NCBI GenBank assembly: GCA_030538415.1
Contig: JAUNTY010000033.1
Span: 1 to 33,810, forward strand
Direction of reading: 5' to 3'
DNA length: 33,810 nucleotides
Source of the DNA: Neisseria sp.
GTDB taxonomy: Bacteria; Pseudomonadota; Gammaproteobacteria; Burkholderiales; Neisseriaceae
Below the pieces are notes generated by a model, which had not been told where the DNA came from, ran no database searches, and was given only the letters and a program-made list of their open reading frames with translations. Made by a program: the position numbers and the translations under genes. Shown piece by piece: positions 25,516 through 33,810 of this stretch (the first letter of the stretch is position 1; every line of letters begins with the position of its first letter).

Positions 25516-27503
25516 TACTGAAGTTCTCCTTGTTTGTGAAATAACCAGATGCCCATATGCTCCACCAGGCATCCGTCGGTCGCGTGCCGGTAACGCTCTG
25601 AGGGCGCCAAACGGCATGCCCAACCGGCTTGAGGTAAATCGAATGATTGCGGGCCGCGCTTTCCATTCACCAACAGCAGCCACTCATCATCCAATACAAT
25701 CTGCATGGCTTTGATTTCATTGTTGTGCCATGCCGCTTCGGTCATCGGTGCGCCTTCGGTATCCAGCCAGCGCACCCGACCATCCCACCACACGTCTTCG
25801 CCGATAAGCGGGATTTCACGGCGCAATGCCGCTAATTCTCTGACATATTCTTTCAGACGGCCATCTTGTTTGTCCCATGAGAGCCAGGTGATTTTATTGT
25901 CCTGGCAATAGCCGTTGTTGTTGCCTTGCTGACTGTTGCCGAATTCGTCGCCCGCCAGCAGCATCGGAATGCCGTTGGCGAGAAACAGGCTGGCCAGCAG
26001 CGCCTTGGCGGTGTATTCGCGCGCTTCGAGCACGGCTTCATCTTCGGTTTCGCCCTCGAATCCGTGGTTGTCGCTGATGTTGTCGTTGTGGCCGTCGCGG
26101 TTGTCTTCGCCGTTGGCTTCGTTGTGTTTGCCGTTGTAACTCACCAAATCATGCAGGGTGAAGCCGTCGTGGGCGGTGATGAAATTGACGCTGGCCGAAG
26201 GATTGCGGCCGTCGTGGCAAAACAGGTCGGCAGAGCCTGCAAAGCGCTCGGCAAACGCGCCGAGTTTGCCGCTCTGGTGCACCCAAAATTCGCGCATGTC
26301 GTCGCGGAAGCGGTCGTTCCATTCGGAAAACGGCTGGGCAAACCTGCCCACCTGATAGCCGCCCAAACCGATGTCCCACGGCTCGGCAATCAGCTTGCGG
26401 TCGGCCAGCAGCGGGTCTTGGTAACAAGCCTGGAAAAAGCGCCCGTAAGCATCGAAAGCCGGTTCGCGCCCGAGCATGGTGGCCAAATCGAAACGGAAGC
26501 CGTCGATGTGGAATGTTTCCGCCCAGTAGCGCAGGCTGTCCATCACCCAGCGGGTGACGCTGCGGTGGCCGACGTGCAGCGTGTTGCCGCAGCCCGACCA
26601 GTTTTCATAATTGCCGTCCTGGTTCACCCAATACCAGGCGGCGTTGTCGATGCCGCGCTGGCACAGCATCGGCCCGCCTTCGTCCTGCTCGGCGGTGTGG
26701 TTGTAAACCACGTCCAGTATCACTTCGATGCCCGCCGCATGCAGCGCCTTCACCGCTGCGCGCAATTCGTCGGCGGCTTGCTCCGGCTCGGCGGCATAGC
26801 CCGGCTCGACGGCAAAATGCGACCAGGTGTTGTAGCCCCAATAATTGCTCAGCCCCATCGCCTGCAAATGCTGCTCGTCGAGATGCTGATGCACGGGCAA
26901 AAGCTCGACGGCGGTGATGCCCAAGTCTTTCAGATGGCCGATGACGCGCTCGTCAGCCAGCGCGCGGTAAGTGCCCGCATGCGCCAGGTCGGGAAAAAGC
27001 TTGGTCAGCCCTTTCACATGCGCTTCGTAAACCACGGTTTGCGCAATCGGCGTTTGCGGCAGCCTGTCGTCGCCCCAGTCGAATTCAGACGACCCCACCA
27101 CCACGCTTTTGGCAGCCACGGCGGCGTTGTCTCTATCGTCTTCGGCGCGAAACCACGCCAACTCCTCCCCATTCGCATACACCGGTTTGCCGTCGATGGC
27201 TTTCGAATAAGGGTCAATCAACAGCTTGTCGGGGTTGAAATACAGCCCCTCCTCCGGCAAATCATGGCCGTGCACGCGGTAACCGTAGCGTTGACCCGCG
27301 CCGACATCCGCCACGAATCCATGGCGCACATGACCGCTGCGCCCCGGCAGCGGCAGGCGGGTTTCCCCGCCGTCGCCGTCAAACAGACACAACTCAATCT
27401 TGTCGGCACGCGACGAGAAAATGGCAAAATTCACGCCGCCGTCGCGCACATGCGCGCCCATCGGGTAAGGCAGGCCGTCTGAAAGCTGCGGCGCATCAGT
27501 CAT
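25515..27503 (-). CDS. glgX: Glycogen debranching enzyme (isoamylase type)
   Basis: Hydrolyses alpha-1,6 branches of phosphorylase-limit dextrin. The 662-residue GH13 protein has an N-terminal CBM48 domain ([20 protein letters not shown]) and a barrel with conserved region [11 protein letters not shown]. The nucleophile region is [15 protein letters not shown] (Asp339), the acid/base region LIAEPWDIG and the stabiliser region [12 protein letters not shown]. Asp339 matches Asp336 of E. coli GlgX. The start at 27503 overlaps the end of the malQ::glgB gene by 8 bases, and its stop overlaps the glgC ATG, so three genes are translationally linked. Confidence 0.96.
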   Translation of the reverse strand: MTDAPQLSDGLPYPMGAHVRDGGVNFAIFSSRADKIELCLFDGDGGETRLPLPGRSGHVRHGFVADVGAGQRYGYRVHGHDLPEEGLYFNPDKLLIDPYSKAIDGKPVYANGEELAWFRAEDDRDNAAVAAKSVVVGSSEFDWGDDRLPQTPIAQTVVYEAHVKGLTKLFPDLAHAGTYRALADERVIGHLKDLGITAVELLPVHQHLDEQHLQAMGLSNYWGYNTWSHFAVEPGYAAEPEQAADELRAAVKALHAAGIEVILDVVYNHTAEQDEGGPMLCQRGIDNAAWYWVNQDGNYENWSGCGNTLHVGHRSVTRWVMDSLRYWAETFHIDGFRFDLATMLGREPAFDAYGRFFQACYQDPLLADRKLIAEPWDIGLGGYQVGRFAQPFSEWNDRFRDDMREFWVHQSGKLGAFAERFAGSADLFCHDGRNPSASVNFITAHDGFTLHDLVSYNGKHNEANGEDNRDGHNDNISDNHGFEGETEDEAVLEAREYTAKALLASLFLANGIPMLLAGDEFGNSQQGNNNGYCQDNKITWLSWDKQDGRLKEYVRELAALRREIPLIGEDVWWDGRVRWLDTEGAPMTEAAWHNNEIKAMQIVLDDEWLLLVNGKRGPQSFDLPQAGWACRLAPSERYRHATDGCLVEHMGIWLFHKQGELQ

Positions 27504-30500
27504 GGCGGGCTTCCCGATACAGATACAACGTCGCCAGCGGCGGAATGGTCAGCGACAGCGATTGCGCTTTGCCGTGCGAATCAATATTCTCGGTTTGCAA
27601 AGTATCGCCAATGTTTACGCCGCTGCCTTGATAATCGAGGCCGTCTGAATTCAGAATCACCCGGTATCCGCCCGCCTGATTCACGCCGAAGCGGTAGTGT
27701 TCGCGCACCACCGGCGTGAAATTGCTGATGACGATGACCGAATTACCGTCGCGGTCGCGCCGTTCAAACACGAATACCGAGCTGGCCACATCGTCCACCA
27801 CCAGCCATTCGAAGCCTTCCGGCCATTGGTCGAGCTGATACAGCGGTGTGTGGCTGCGGTAGGTATGGTTCAAATCGCGCACAAAGCTTTGCACGCCTTT
27901 GTGCCAGCCGCCGTGGCTTTCGTCGAGCAGAAACCAGTCGAGCGGCTGGTCGTAATTCCACTCGCGCCCTTGGGCAAATTCGTTGCCCATAAACAGCAGT
28001 TTCTTGCCGGGGAAGCCATACATAAAACCGTAATAAGCGCGCAGGTTGGCGAATTTCTGCCAGCAGTCGCCCGGCATGCGGTCGAGCAGCGATTTTTTGC
28101 CGTGCACCACTTCATCGTGCGACAGCGGCAACACGAAGTTTTCGCTGTATTGGTACATCATTGCAAATGTCATCAGGTTGTGGTGGTATTTGCGGTTGAT
28201 GGGATCTTCCTGCATATAGCGCAGGGTGTCGTTCATCCAGCCCATATTCCATTTATATTGGAAATTCAACCCTTCGGCGCGGGTGACGTTGGCAAACGAG
28301 GTCGATTCTTCGGCGATTTCGGTGGCTCCCGCCGCTTCCTGCTGCAACATGGTGTTGGTGTCGCGCAGAAAATTGATGGCTTCGAGGTTTTCGCGGCCGC
28401 CGTATTGGTTGGGAATCCATTGCCCTTCATCCCGCGAATAGTCGCGGTAAATCATCGAGGCCACCGCATCGACACGGATGCCGTCGAAACCGAAGCGCTC
28501 AATCCAATACAACGCGTTGCCTTGCAGGAAGTTTTTCACTTCGGTGCGGCCGAAGTTGTAAATCAGCGTGTTCCAGTCTTGATGGTAGCCTTCGCGCGGG
28601 TCGGCATGTTCATACAGCGGCGTGCCGTCGAAATGATTGAGGCCGTGGTCGTCGACCGGAAAATGGCCGACCACCCAGTCGAGAATCACGCTTATGCCCG
28701 CCTCATGAGCCGTCTGAAGCAGATATTGCAATTGTTGCGGCGAGCCGAAGCGGCTGGTGGGCGAATAAAGACCGGTGGCCTGATAGCCCCAGGAGCCGTC
28801 AAACGGATATTCCGAAATCGGCAGCAATTCGATGTGGGTGAAGCCCATGTCTTTCACATAATCCACGAGCTCGTGCGCCAGCTCTTCATACGTGAGCCAG
28901 AAGCCGTTTTCGAGATTGCGCCGCCACGAGCCCAGATGCACTTCGTAGATGCTGATGGGGCTGTCGATGGCGTTGGCTTGGGCGCGGTGCGCGGGCGCGG
29001 GCACTTTTTCGGGCAGGCCGCGCACCACCGAAGCCGTGGTCGGGCGCAGCTCCGAAGCAAAGGCATAAGGGTCGGATTTTTGGCGGACGTTACCGTTGGC
29101 ATCGCGGATTTCGAATTTGTAGAGCGCGTTGAACGGCACATCGGGAACAAAGATTTCCCACACGCCGATGTCGCGGTGAAAACGCATCACATGGCGGCGG
29201 CCGTCCCAGCCGTTGAATTCGCCGATAACCGACACCCGCGCCGCATTCGGCGCCCACACCGCAAAATGTACGCCTTTCGCGCCGTCGTGTTCCACCAAGT
29301 GCGCACCGAGGGTTTCATACGGCCTCAGGTGTTTGCCCTCGCCCAACAGCCAACTGTCGAGCGATTGCAGGCAGGAATCGAAACGGTAGGGGTCTTCGAT
29401 GCGGGAGGCCGTCTGAACGCCGGGATAAGTCACACTGAGCGCATAATCGGGCGAACCTTCGGGCAACACCGCCACAAAAAAGCCGCGTTCGTCAATTTTC
29501 TGCATCGGTGCTATCAATCCGCCACCTTCGCACGCCACCACATCAACGCTGCGGGCATCGGGCAGCAGGCAGCGTACCACGTCGCCCACGCCCTCCAGCC
29601 GGTGCCGCCCCAGATAGGCAAACACATTGCCGTGTGTGGCGTAAAACAGGCTGTCGATGGTATCGCGCTCTTGCTGGTCGGGCGCGGGATAAGGAATCTG
29701 CTTGCTGTTTTTTCTCATTTCGACCTCGTAAATCATCTGTAAATGCGCTTCCATTCTGGCTTGCTGAGGGAAGTCTTCTAGTTTCACCGGCAGCTTGACC
29801 GACCAGTTGGGATAACCGTCGGCCACACCCGGCACGTTGAAATTGACGCTCATGGCCAGCAGGTTTTCAATCTGCACGCCGTAAAGCCTGCTGCTGCATT
29901 CGGCACCGAAGCGGTGCAACGCAAACAAAATACTGTCGCTCAAATTGGCAGGTAGCGGCTCGTCATGCGGCAGCAGCCCTGCGTTTTTCAGCGCCTGCAA
30001 CAAGATTTCCTTGTCGTATTGGCGCTGGGTTTGCGCGGCCAAGAGCGCGGTGTCATCGGCATACACGCCCAAATCGCGCATCGTGGTCAAGTCGCTGCCT
30101 GACCAAAATCCGGCCATCGGCGGCAAATCGTGGGTGCTGGTGACCGTAATCGCCTGCTCGGGGTAATCGGCGGGCGCATTGAAACTGTCTGCGCCACGGT
30201 TGAAATACAACACCGAATACGAAAGGATGCGGTAGCGGTTGAGCAACTCGCGCATGCCGTCGGGCACGATGCCCAAATCTTCGCCGATGATGATGCAGCG
30301 CCTTTGCTGGCTCTCCAGCACGGCAACCGCCATCAGAATTTCCTGCGGATAGCGCACATAAGCACCGTTGTCGGCATTTTCACCCGACACCACCCACCAC
30401 AGGCGGCTGAACGACATCACATGGTCAATCCGCAAGGCGCCGTAAAGCTTCATGTTTTCGCGCAGGATTTTAATAAACTCGCGGCAGCCGCTGCGCAACA

Positions 30501-31779
30501 ACGCGCCCGGATGCAGCGGCGGCAGCTGCCAGTTTTGCCCCGCCGGGCTGAATTGGTCGGGCGGCGCGCCCACTGACACATCCAGGCAATACACGTCTTG
30601 CGCGAGCCAGATATCCGCGCCGCCGCGCGCCACGCCCACCGACAAATCGCCGTAGAGGCCGATTGCCATGCCGCTTTCACTCACGCGCCGGTTGACGGCT
30701 TCCAGCTGGGTGGCGCACAACCATTGCAACCACATGTAAAAGCGCACCTCTGCCGTATGAGCCGCCGCAAACTGCTTTACCGCCTCGTTTTCAGGCCGCC
30801 GGTATTCAGACGGCCAGCCCGGCCAACCCAAAATTTCAGGGTCGGCAAAATGCCGGTCGATGGTTTCAAACAAGGCATAGCCGTGCAGGCCTTCGCCTTT
30901 TTCGGCCACAAAAGCATCAAATGCCCGCCGCTGCCGCGCCCATTCTTCGCCCTCACCGGTTTCAAAAGCAGCAAAGGCCGTCTGAAGCGCGGCTAGTTTC
31001 AACGCCCACACGCCATCATAGTCTACCGTTTCGCATTCACGCAGGGCTGCAATCTGCTGCTGCACTTCCGCCGATACCAACCATTGCTGCGCGGCGACGG
31101 AAGCCTGAAAAGCGGCCACAGCAGTAATGTCCAGGTAAACCGGATTCAGCCACACGCGCGAAGACGGGCTGTAGGGGCTGGCATAAGCAGGCCGCGCGCC
31201 AAACAGCGCATGCAGCGGATTGATGCCGATAAAATCCAGATGGCGCGCGGCGGCATAATCCACCAAAGCGGCCAAATCGGTAAAATCGCCTATGCCCCAG
31301 TTGTTTGCCGAGCGCAGGCTGTAGAGTTGGATGGTAAGGCCGTTGAGGCGGCGGTTATCCGCCAGCGCCTGAGGCTCGTAAGCCTCGCCGGGCGCGGCAA
31401 TCAACAGGCAACGCCCCGTCTGCCCGCCTTGATAAAAAGCCGACAAATCGTGATAGCCTGCAGGCAGGGGCGGCAGCGTGACCGCAATGCCACCCTCGCG
31501 GCATTGCCAGTCCACATCCGGGCAAGTGCCGTCTTCCAGCGTCAGCTTCAGCGCATCAACCTGCGGCGGCGCTTTTTCCCACACAACATCCGCCTGCCCG
31601 TCAACCGGCACAATCCTGATTTCATCCACCGGATTTTCCGCCGCGCCCGTTTTGCCCAAGCAATCGACCAAAGCTTCAAGCACCACAGGAGAAATCTCAC
31701 GATACATGCCGTTAAAATCCAGATAGCCGGTGTTCACGCCCAGCCCGGCAGCTCGCTTTAACAGGTCATCGTTATTCAT
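27496..31779 (-). CDS. malQ-glgB: Fused 4-alpha-glucanotransferase and 1,4-alpha-glucan branching enzyme
   Basis: One uninterrupted frame of 1427 codons. Residues 1 to about 690 are a GH77 amylomaltase (MalQ): [15 protein letters not shown], nucleophile in [13 protein letters not shown] (Asp452), acid/base in [13 protein letters not shown], and third Asp in [13 protein letters not shown]. From about residue 700 to the end it is a full GH13 branching enzyme (GlgB): CBM48 region, [33 protein letters not shown] (nucleophile Asp1104), [10 protein letters not shown] and [21 protein letters not shown]. All catalytic residues appear intact in both halves, and each half has the length of the stand-alone enzyme (about 694 and 728 in E. 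coli). GGAGAG stands four bases before the start at 31779. An internal ATG at 29718 (Met688, MRKNSKQI) has GAGG five bases upstream and could give a free 740-residue GlgB. It is the first gene of the glycogen operon. Confidence 0.95.
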   Translation of the reverse strand: MNNDDLLKRAAGLGVNTGYLDFNGMYREISPVVLEALVDCLGKTGAAENPVDEIRIVPVDGQADVVWEKAPPQVDALKLTLEDGTCPDVDWQCREGGIAVTLPPLPAGYHDLSAFYQGGQTGRCLLIAAPGEAYEPQALADNRRLNGLTIQLYSLRSANNWGIGDFTDLAALVDYAAARHLDFIGINPLHALFGARPAYASPYSPSSRVWLNPVYLDITAVAAFQASVAAQQWLVSAEVQQQIAALRECETVDYDGVWALKLAALQTAFAAFETGEGEEWARQRRAFDAFVAEKGEGLHGYALFETIDRHFADPEILGWPGWPSEYRRPENEAVKQFAAAHTAEVRFYMWLQWLCATQLEAVNRRVSESGMAIGLYGDLSVGVARGGADIWLAQDVYCLDVSVGAPPDQFSPAGQNWQLPPLHPGALLRSGCREFIKILRENMKLYGALRIDHVMSFSRLWWVVSGENADNGAYVRYPQEILMAVAVLESQQRRCIIIGEDLGIVPDGMRELLNRYRILSYSVLYFNRGADSFNAPADYPEQAITVTSTHDLPPMAGFWSGSDLTTMRDLGVYADDTALLAAQTQRQYDKEILLQALKNAGLLPHDEPLPANLSDSILFALHRFGAECSSRLYGVQIENLLAMSVNFNVPGVADGYPNWSVKLPVKLEDFPQQARMEAHLQMIYEVEMRKNSKQIPYPAPDQQERDTIDSLFYATHGNVFAYLGRHRLEGVGDVVRCLLPDARSVDVVACEGGGLIAPMQKIDERGFFVAVLPEGSPDYALSVTYPGVQTASRIEDPYRFDSCLQSLDSWLLGEGKHLRPYETLGAHLVEHDGAKGVHFAVWAPNAARVSVIGEFNGWDGRRHVMRFHRDIGVWEIFVPDVPFNALYKFEIRDANGNVRQKSDPYAFASELRPTTASVVRGLPEKVPAPAHRAQANAIDSPISIYEVHLGSWRRNLENGFWLTYEELAHELVDYVKDMGFTHIELLPISEYPFDGSWGYQATGLYSPTSRFGSPQQLQYLLQTAHEAGISVILDWVVGHFPVDDHGLNHFDGTPLYEHADPREGYHQDWNTLIYNFGRTEVKNFLQGNALYWIERFGFDGIRVDAVASMIYRDYSRDEGQWIPNQYGGRENLEAINFLRDTNTMLQQEAAGATEIAEESTSFANVTRAEGLNFQYKWNMGWMNDTLRYMQEDPINRKYHHNLMTFAMMYQYSENFVLPLSHDEVVHGKKSLLDRMPGDCWQKFANLRAYYGFMYGFPGKKLLFMGNEFAQGREWNYDQPLDWFLLDESHGGWHKGVQSFVRDLNHTYRSHTPLYQLDQWPEGFEWLVVDDVASSVFVFERRDRDGNSVIVISNFTPVVREHYRFGVNQAGGYRVILNSDGLDYQGSGVNIGDTLQTENIDSHGKAQSLSLTIPPLATLYLYREARHD
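29716..29730 (-). promoter_or_regulatory. Possible internal ribosome binding site and start for GlgB
   Basis: On the minus strand GAGG is followed by TCGAA and an in-frame ATG at 29718 (Met688), 10-20 codons before the branching-enzyme part begins ([19 protein letters not shown]). It would produce a 740-residue GlgB. It may be an old start site kept after fusion of malQ and glgB. Confidence 0.4.
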
Positions 31780-32133
31780 TTTCTCTCCGTGTTTTGCAAG
31801 CCTGAATCGGTAAACTTGCCAATCGAATATTCATACTAATATAAAAATACATTTTTGTCTGTATGCACAATCAGACCCAAATCAAATAATCCTCATTTAA
31901 TCAGAATCTTTACGTTTGTGCTTATGTAAAACAAATGCCGCATGCCGAATGATGCTCAAGCCGTCATTATATCGTCATAAAGCTTGATTTTCATCCGCGA
32001 TTATGATGCCTTGATGCAAGGCAGGCCAAAGCAACGCTGTATCGTTCTGTGTTATTTGACTATACTTAAACTACTGTCTGCAATCTGCCGCCCTGCATCA
32101 AAATATCCCGCCTGCCGCCGAAAACCTGCCATC
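31780..32133. other. Divergent region between malQ-glgB and ushA
   Basis: These 354 bases hold the malQ-glgB leader and an AT-rich stretch (31830-31930) likely to contain its promoter. Then comes a degenerate Correia-like segment (about 32003-32105) directly before the ushA start. No small gene is convincing, and I could not choose a -35/-10 pair with confidence. Confidence 0.6.
32003..32105. repeat. Degenerate Correia-like remnant upstream of ushA
   Basis: GATGCAAGGCAGGCCAAAGC and CAACGCTGTATC match, in reverse complement, the left arm of the element at 11329. ACTACTGTCTGCAATCTGCC matches its right arm. Terminal TATA ends are lost or changed, so this is a decayed copy; boundaries are approximate. 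Confidence 0.45.
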
Positions 32134-33777
32134 ATGAAACCCGTCTTGTTCGCCACCCTACTCGTCCCCCTGCTTGCCCAGGCCTACCAGCCCGACCGCG
32201 CCTACCGCCTGACCCTGCTCCACACCAACGACCTGCACGGCCGCTTCTGGCCCAACGAGCAAGGCGAATACGGTCTGGCCGCGCAAAAAACCCTCGTCGA
32301 CCAAATCCGCCGCGAAGTGAACAAACAAGGCGGCTCGCTGATTATTCTCAATGCGGGCGACATCAATACGGGCGTACCCGAATCCGACCTTCAAAACGCC
32401 CGCCCCGACATCGAAGCCATGAACGCCATCGGCTACGACGCCATGACCTTGGGCAACCACGAATTCGACAACCCCGTCCAGCTGCTCGGCATACAGGAAA
32501 AATGGGCGAAATTTCCCTTTCTCGCCGCCAATATTTCTTATCAATCCAACGGCAAGCCGCTGGTGCAGCCCTATACAATACTCAACAGACAAGGCCTGAA
32601 AATCGCCGTGGTGGGGCTTACCACCGAAGACACCCTCACCGCCGCCAGCCCCGAACACACTCAACATCTGCACTTCGACCTGCCTGCCGATGCCGCCCGC
32701 CGCACCCTGGCCGAGCTGGCACCTCTGCAACCCGACTTGAAAATCGCCCTCACCCACATCGGCTATTACCCCAACGGCAAACACGGCAGCAACGCCCCCG
32801 GCGACGTATCGCTCGCCCGCAGCCTGCCGCCGCAATCGTTTGACATCATCGTCGGCGGCCACAGCCACACCGCCCTTTGCACCAACCCCGACGGCTCGTT
32901 CAACAGCCAATTCAAGCCCGGCGACGCCTGCCGCCCCGATTTCCAAAACGGCAGCTGGATTATGCAGGCCGGAGAATGGGGCAAATACCTGGGACGCGCC
33001 GATTTCGAATTCCGCAACGGCCGTCTGAAACTGATTGACTACAAGCTGATTCCCGTCAACCTCAAGCAAAAAATCACCGATGCCGACGGCAACAGCCGCT
33101 ATGTGCCGATACAGCCGGAAATCAAAACCGATAAGAAACTTCATGCCCGACTGAAACGCTATCAGAATCAAGGCGACAAAATGCTCGGTATCATCGTGGG
33201 CAGCAGCAACGGCAAGCTCGAAGGCGACCGCGAGCGCGTGCGTATCGAGCGTACCAACCTCGGCCGGCTCATCGCCCGCGCCCAGCGCCAAAGCGCGAAT
33301 GCCGACATCGGCATCATCAACGGCGGCGGCATCCGCGATTCCATCGCAAGCGGCAATGTTACCTACAAAGCCATCCTCAAAGCCCAGCCCTTCGGCAACA
33401 TCGTCAGCCACATCGATTTAAACGGGCGCGAATTGGCCGACTACCTCACTCAAATTTCTCTCAACACCCCGGGATCGGGCGGCTTCCCCCACTTTGACGG
33501 CGTGAGCCTCGTTATCGACCACAAAGCAGGGCAAGTGCGCGACATCAACATCAACGGCAAGCCCCTCAACCCCGCCCAAACCTACCGCATCGCCCTTTCC
33601 AGCTATCTGGCTGCCGGCGGCGACGGCTACCCCAAGCTGACCGGCAAACCCGGCTACGTCAACACCGGTCTTGTAGACGCGCAAGTATTGAAAGCCTATT
33701 TCGAGCAACACTCCCCGGTTGATGCCGCCGCGTTCAAACCCGCCGGTAAAATCACCGACATTCGTCAGCCCCGTTAA
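32134..33777 (+). CDS. ushA: Periplasmic UshA-type 5'-nucleotidase / UDP-sugar hydrolase
   Basis: Predicted periplasmic metallophosphatase that hydrolyses 5'-nucleotides and UDP-sugars so their parts can be taken up. The 547-residue precursor starts MKPVLFATLLVPLLAQA, a signal peptide cleaved before YQPDRAY. The calcineurin-like domain follows, with LLHTNDLHGRFW (metal ligands Asp33, His35), NAGDINTGVPESDLQ, LGNHEFDNP and GGHSHTALC. The C-terminal nucleotide-binding domain has NGGGIRDSIASGN and GGDGYPKL. The sequence follows E. coli UshA closely throughout, including the PGDACRPDFQNGSWIMQAGEWGK region by pattern. The start at 32134 is set by the signal peptide; no strong ribosome binding site is seen. 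A frame from 31984 would add 50 residues lying in a decayed repeat. Confidence 0.93.
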   Translation: MKPVLFATLLVPLLAQAYQPDRAYRLTLLHTNDLHGRFWPNEQGEYGLAAQKTLVDQIRREVNKQGGSLIILNAGDINTGVPESDLQNARPDIEAMNAIGYDAMTLGNHEFDNPVQLLGIQEKWAKFPFLAANISYQSNGKPLVQPYTILNRQGLKIAVVGLTTEDTLTAASPEHTQHLHFDLPADAARRTLAELAPLQPDLKIALTHIGYYPNGKHGSNAPGDVSLARSLPPQSFDIIVGGHSHTALCTNPDGSFNSQFKPGDACRPDFQNGSWIMQAGEWGKYLGRADFEFRNGRLKLIDYKLIPVNLKQKITDADGNSRYVPIQPEIKTDKKLHARLKRYQNQGDKMLGIIVGSSNGKLEGDRERVRIERTNLGRLIARAQRQSANADIGIINGGGIRDSIASGNVTYKAILKAQPFGNIVSHIDLNGRELADYLTQISLNTPGSGGFPHFDGVSLVIDHKAGQVRDININGKPLNPAQTYRIALSSYLAAGGDGYPKLTGKPGYVNTGLVDAQVLKAYFEQHSPVDAAAFKPAGKITDIRQPR

Positions 33778-33780
33778 GTT

Positions 33781-33809
33781 AGGCCGTCTGAAAGTTTAGG
33801 CCGTCTGAA
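33781..33809 (+). repeat. Two DUS copies in direct orientation after ushA
   Basis: AGGCCGTCTGAA occurs at 33781-33792 and again at 33798-33809, both in the same direction, starting three bases past the ushA stop codon. Unlike the inverted pairs elsewhere, direct copies cannot fold into a terminator. The window ends here, so a reverse partner may lie just outside. Confidence 0.85.
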
Positions 33810-33810
33810 A

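Noticed and set aside
27697-29742. A 681-codon open frame on the + strand opposite the malQ-glgB gene
   Set aside because: It is antisense to conserved catalytic regions of GlgB and has a His/Arg/Gln-rich composition typical of the complementary frame of a GC-rich gene. It has no family likeness.
19753-31779. The glycogen cluster as a recently acquired island
   Set aside because: No integrase, tRNA or flanking direct repeats are seen. Base composition looks like the neighbours, and uptake sequences and Neisseria repeats lie inside.
1-33810. A novel defence system, CRISPR array, prophage or toxin-antitoxin pair
   Set aside because: Both strands were read through; all sizeable genes belong to metabolism, transport or regulation. 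The repeats are uptake sequences and Neisseria miniature elements, without regular repeat-spacer units.

Overview
The window is chromosomal DNA from a bacterium of the family Neisseriaceae, most likely a commensal-type Neisseria. The main evidence is the DNA uptake sequence (DUS) of the 'AG' dialect, AGGCCGTCTGAA, which occurs dozens of times. It often sits as inverted pairs that form terminator hairpins between genes. Correia-type repeats (CREE/NEMIS) and dRS3/NIME repeats, which are specific to Neisseria, are also present. The DNA looks GC-rich, more so than is usual for the pathogenic species. I see no rRNA, tRNA, CRISPR array, prophage or transposase gene.

Layout. (1) 86-1309 (-) is a gluP-like glucose/galactose symporter, followed upstream by about 1 kb of nested repeats. 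(2) 2276-8301 (-) is a glucose catabolism operon read zwf-pgl-glk-hexR-pgi. Facing away from it on the + strand are edd (8680) and eda (10626). Together they form a complete Entner-Doudoroff route with its HexR regulator. Two 15-bp palindromes upstream of edd fit the HexR operator. (3) 11.3-11.7 kb is a second repeat nest, including one Correia element inserted into another. (4) 11764-13584 holds a two-gene unit (predicted lipoprotein and DUF2798 membrane protein) divergent from a LysR regulator. (5) 13824-15614 (-) is leuA carrying an in-frame N-terminal helix-turn-helix extension. (6) 15828-16958 (+) is an unassigned methyltransferase whose last codons and stop lie in a full-length Correia element. 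(7) 17165-19627 (-) is a CcoI-type copper P-type ATPase. (8) 19753-31779 (-) is a glycogen operon read malQ::glgB-glgX-glgC-glgA-glgP. Its first gene is a 1427-residue natural fusion of 4-alpha-glucanotransferase and branching enzyme. (9) 32134-33777 (+) is a periplasmic UshA-type nucleotidase.

How the genes fit together. GluP imports glucose and Glk phosphorylates it. Zwf, Pgl, Edd and Eda convert glucose-6-phosphate to pyruvate and glyceraldehyde-3-phosphate, while Pgi links this to fructose-6-phosphate. The glycogen genes store and mobilise glucose as ADP-glucose-derived glucan, and GlgP returns glucose-1-phosphate (phosphoglucomutase is not in the window).

The most notable observations are the MalQ::GlgB fusion with a possible internal GlgB start, the HTH::LeuA fusion with two ribosome binding sites, the dated nesting of miniature elements, and a Correia element that has become the 3' end of a coding gene.
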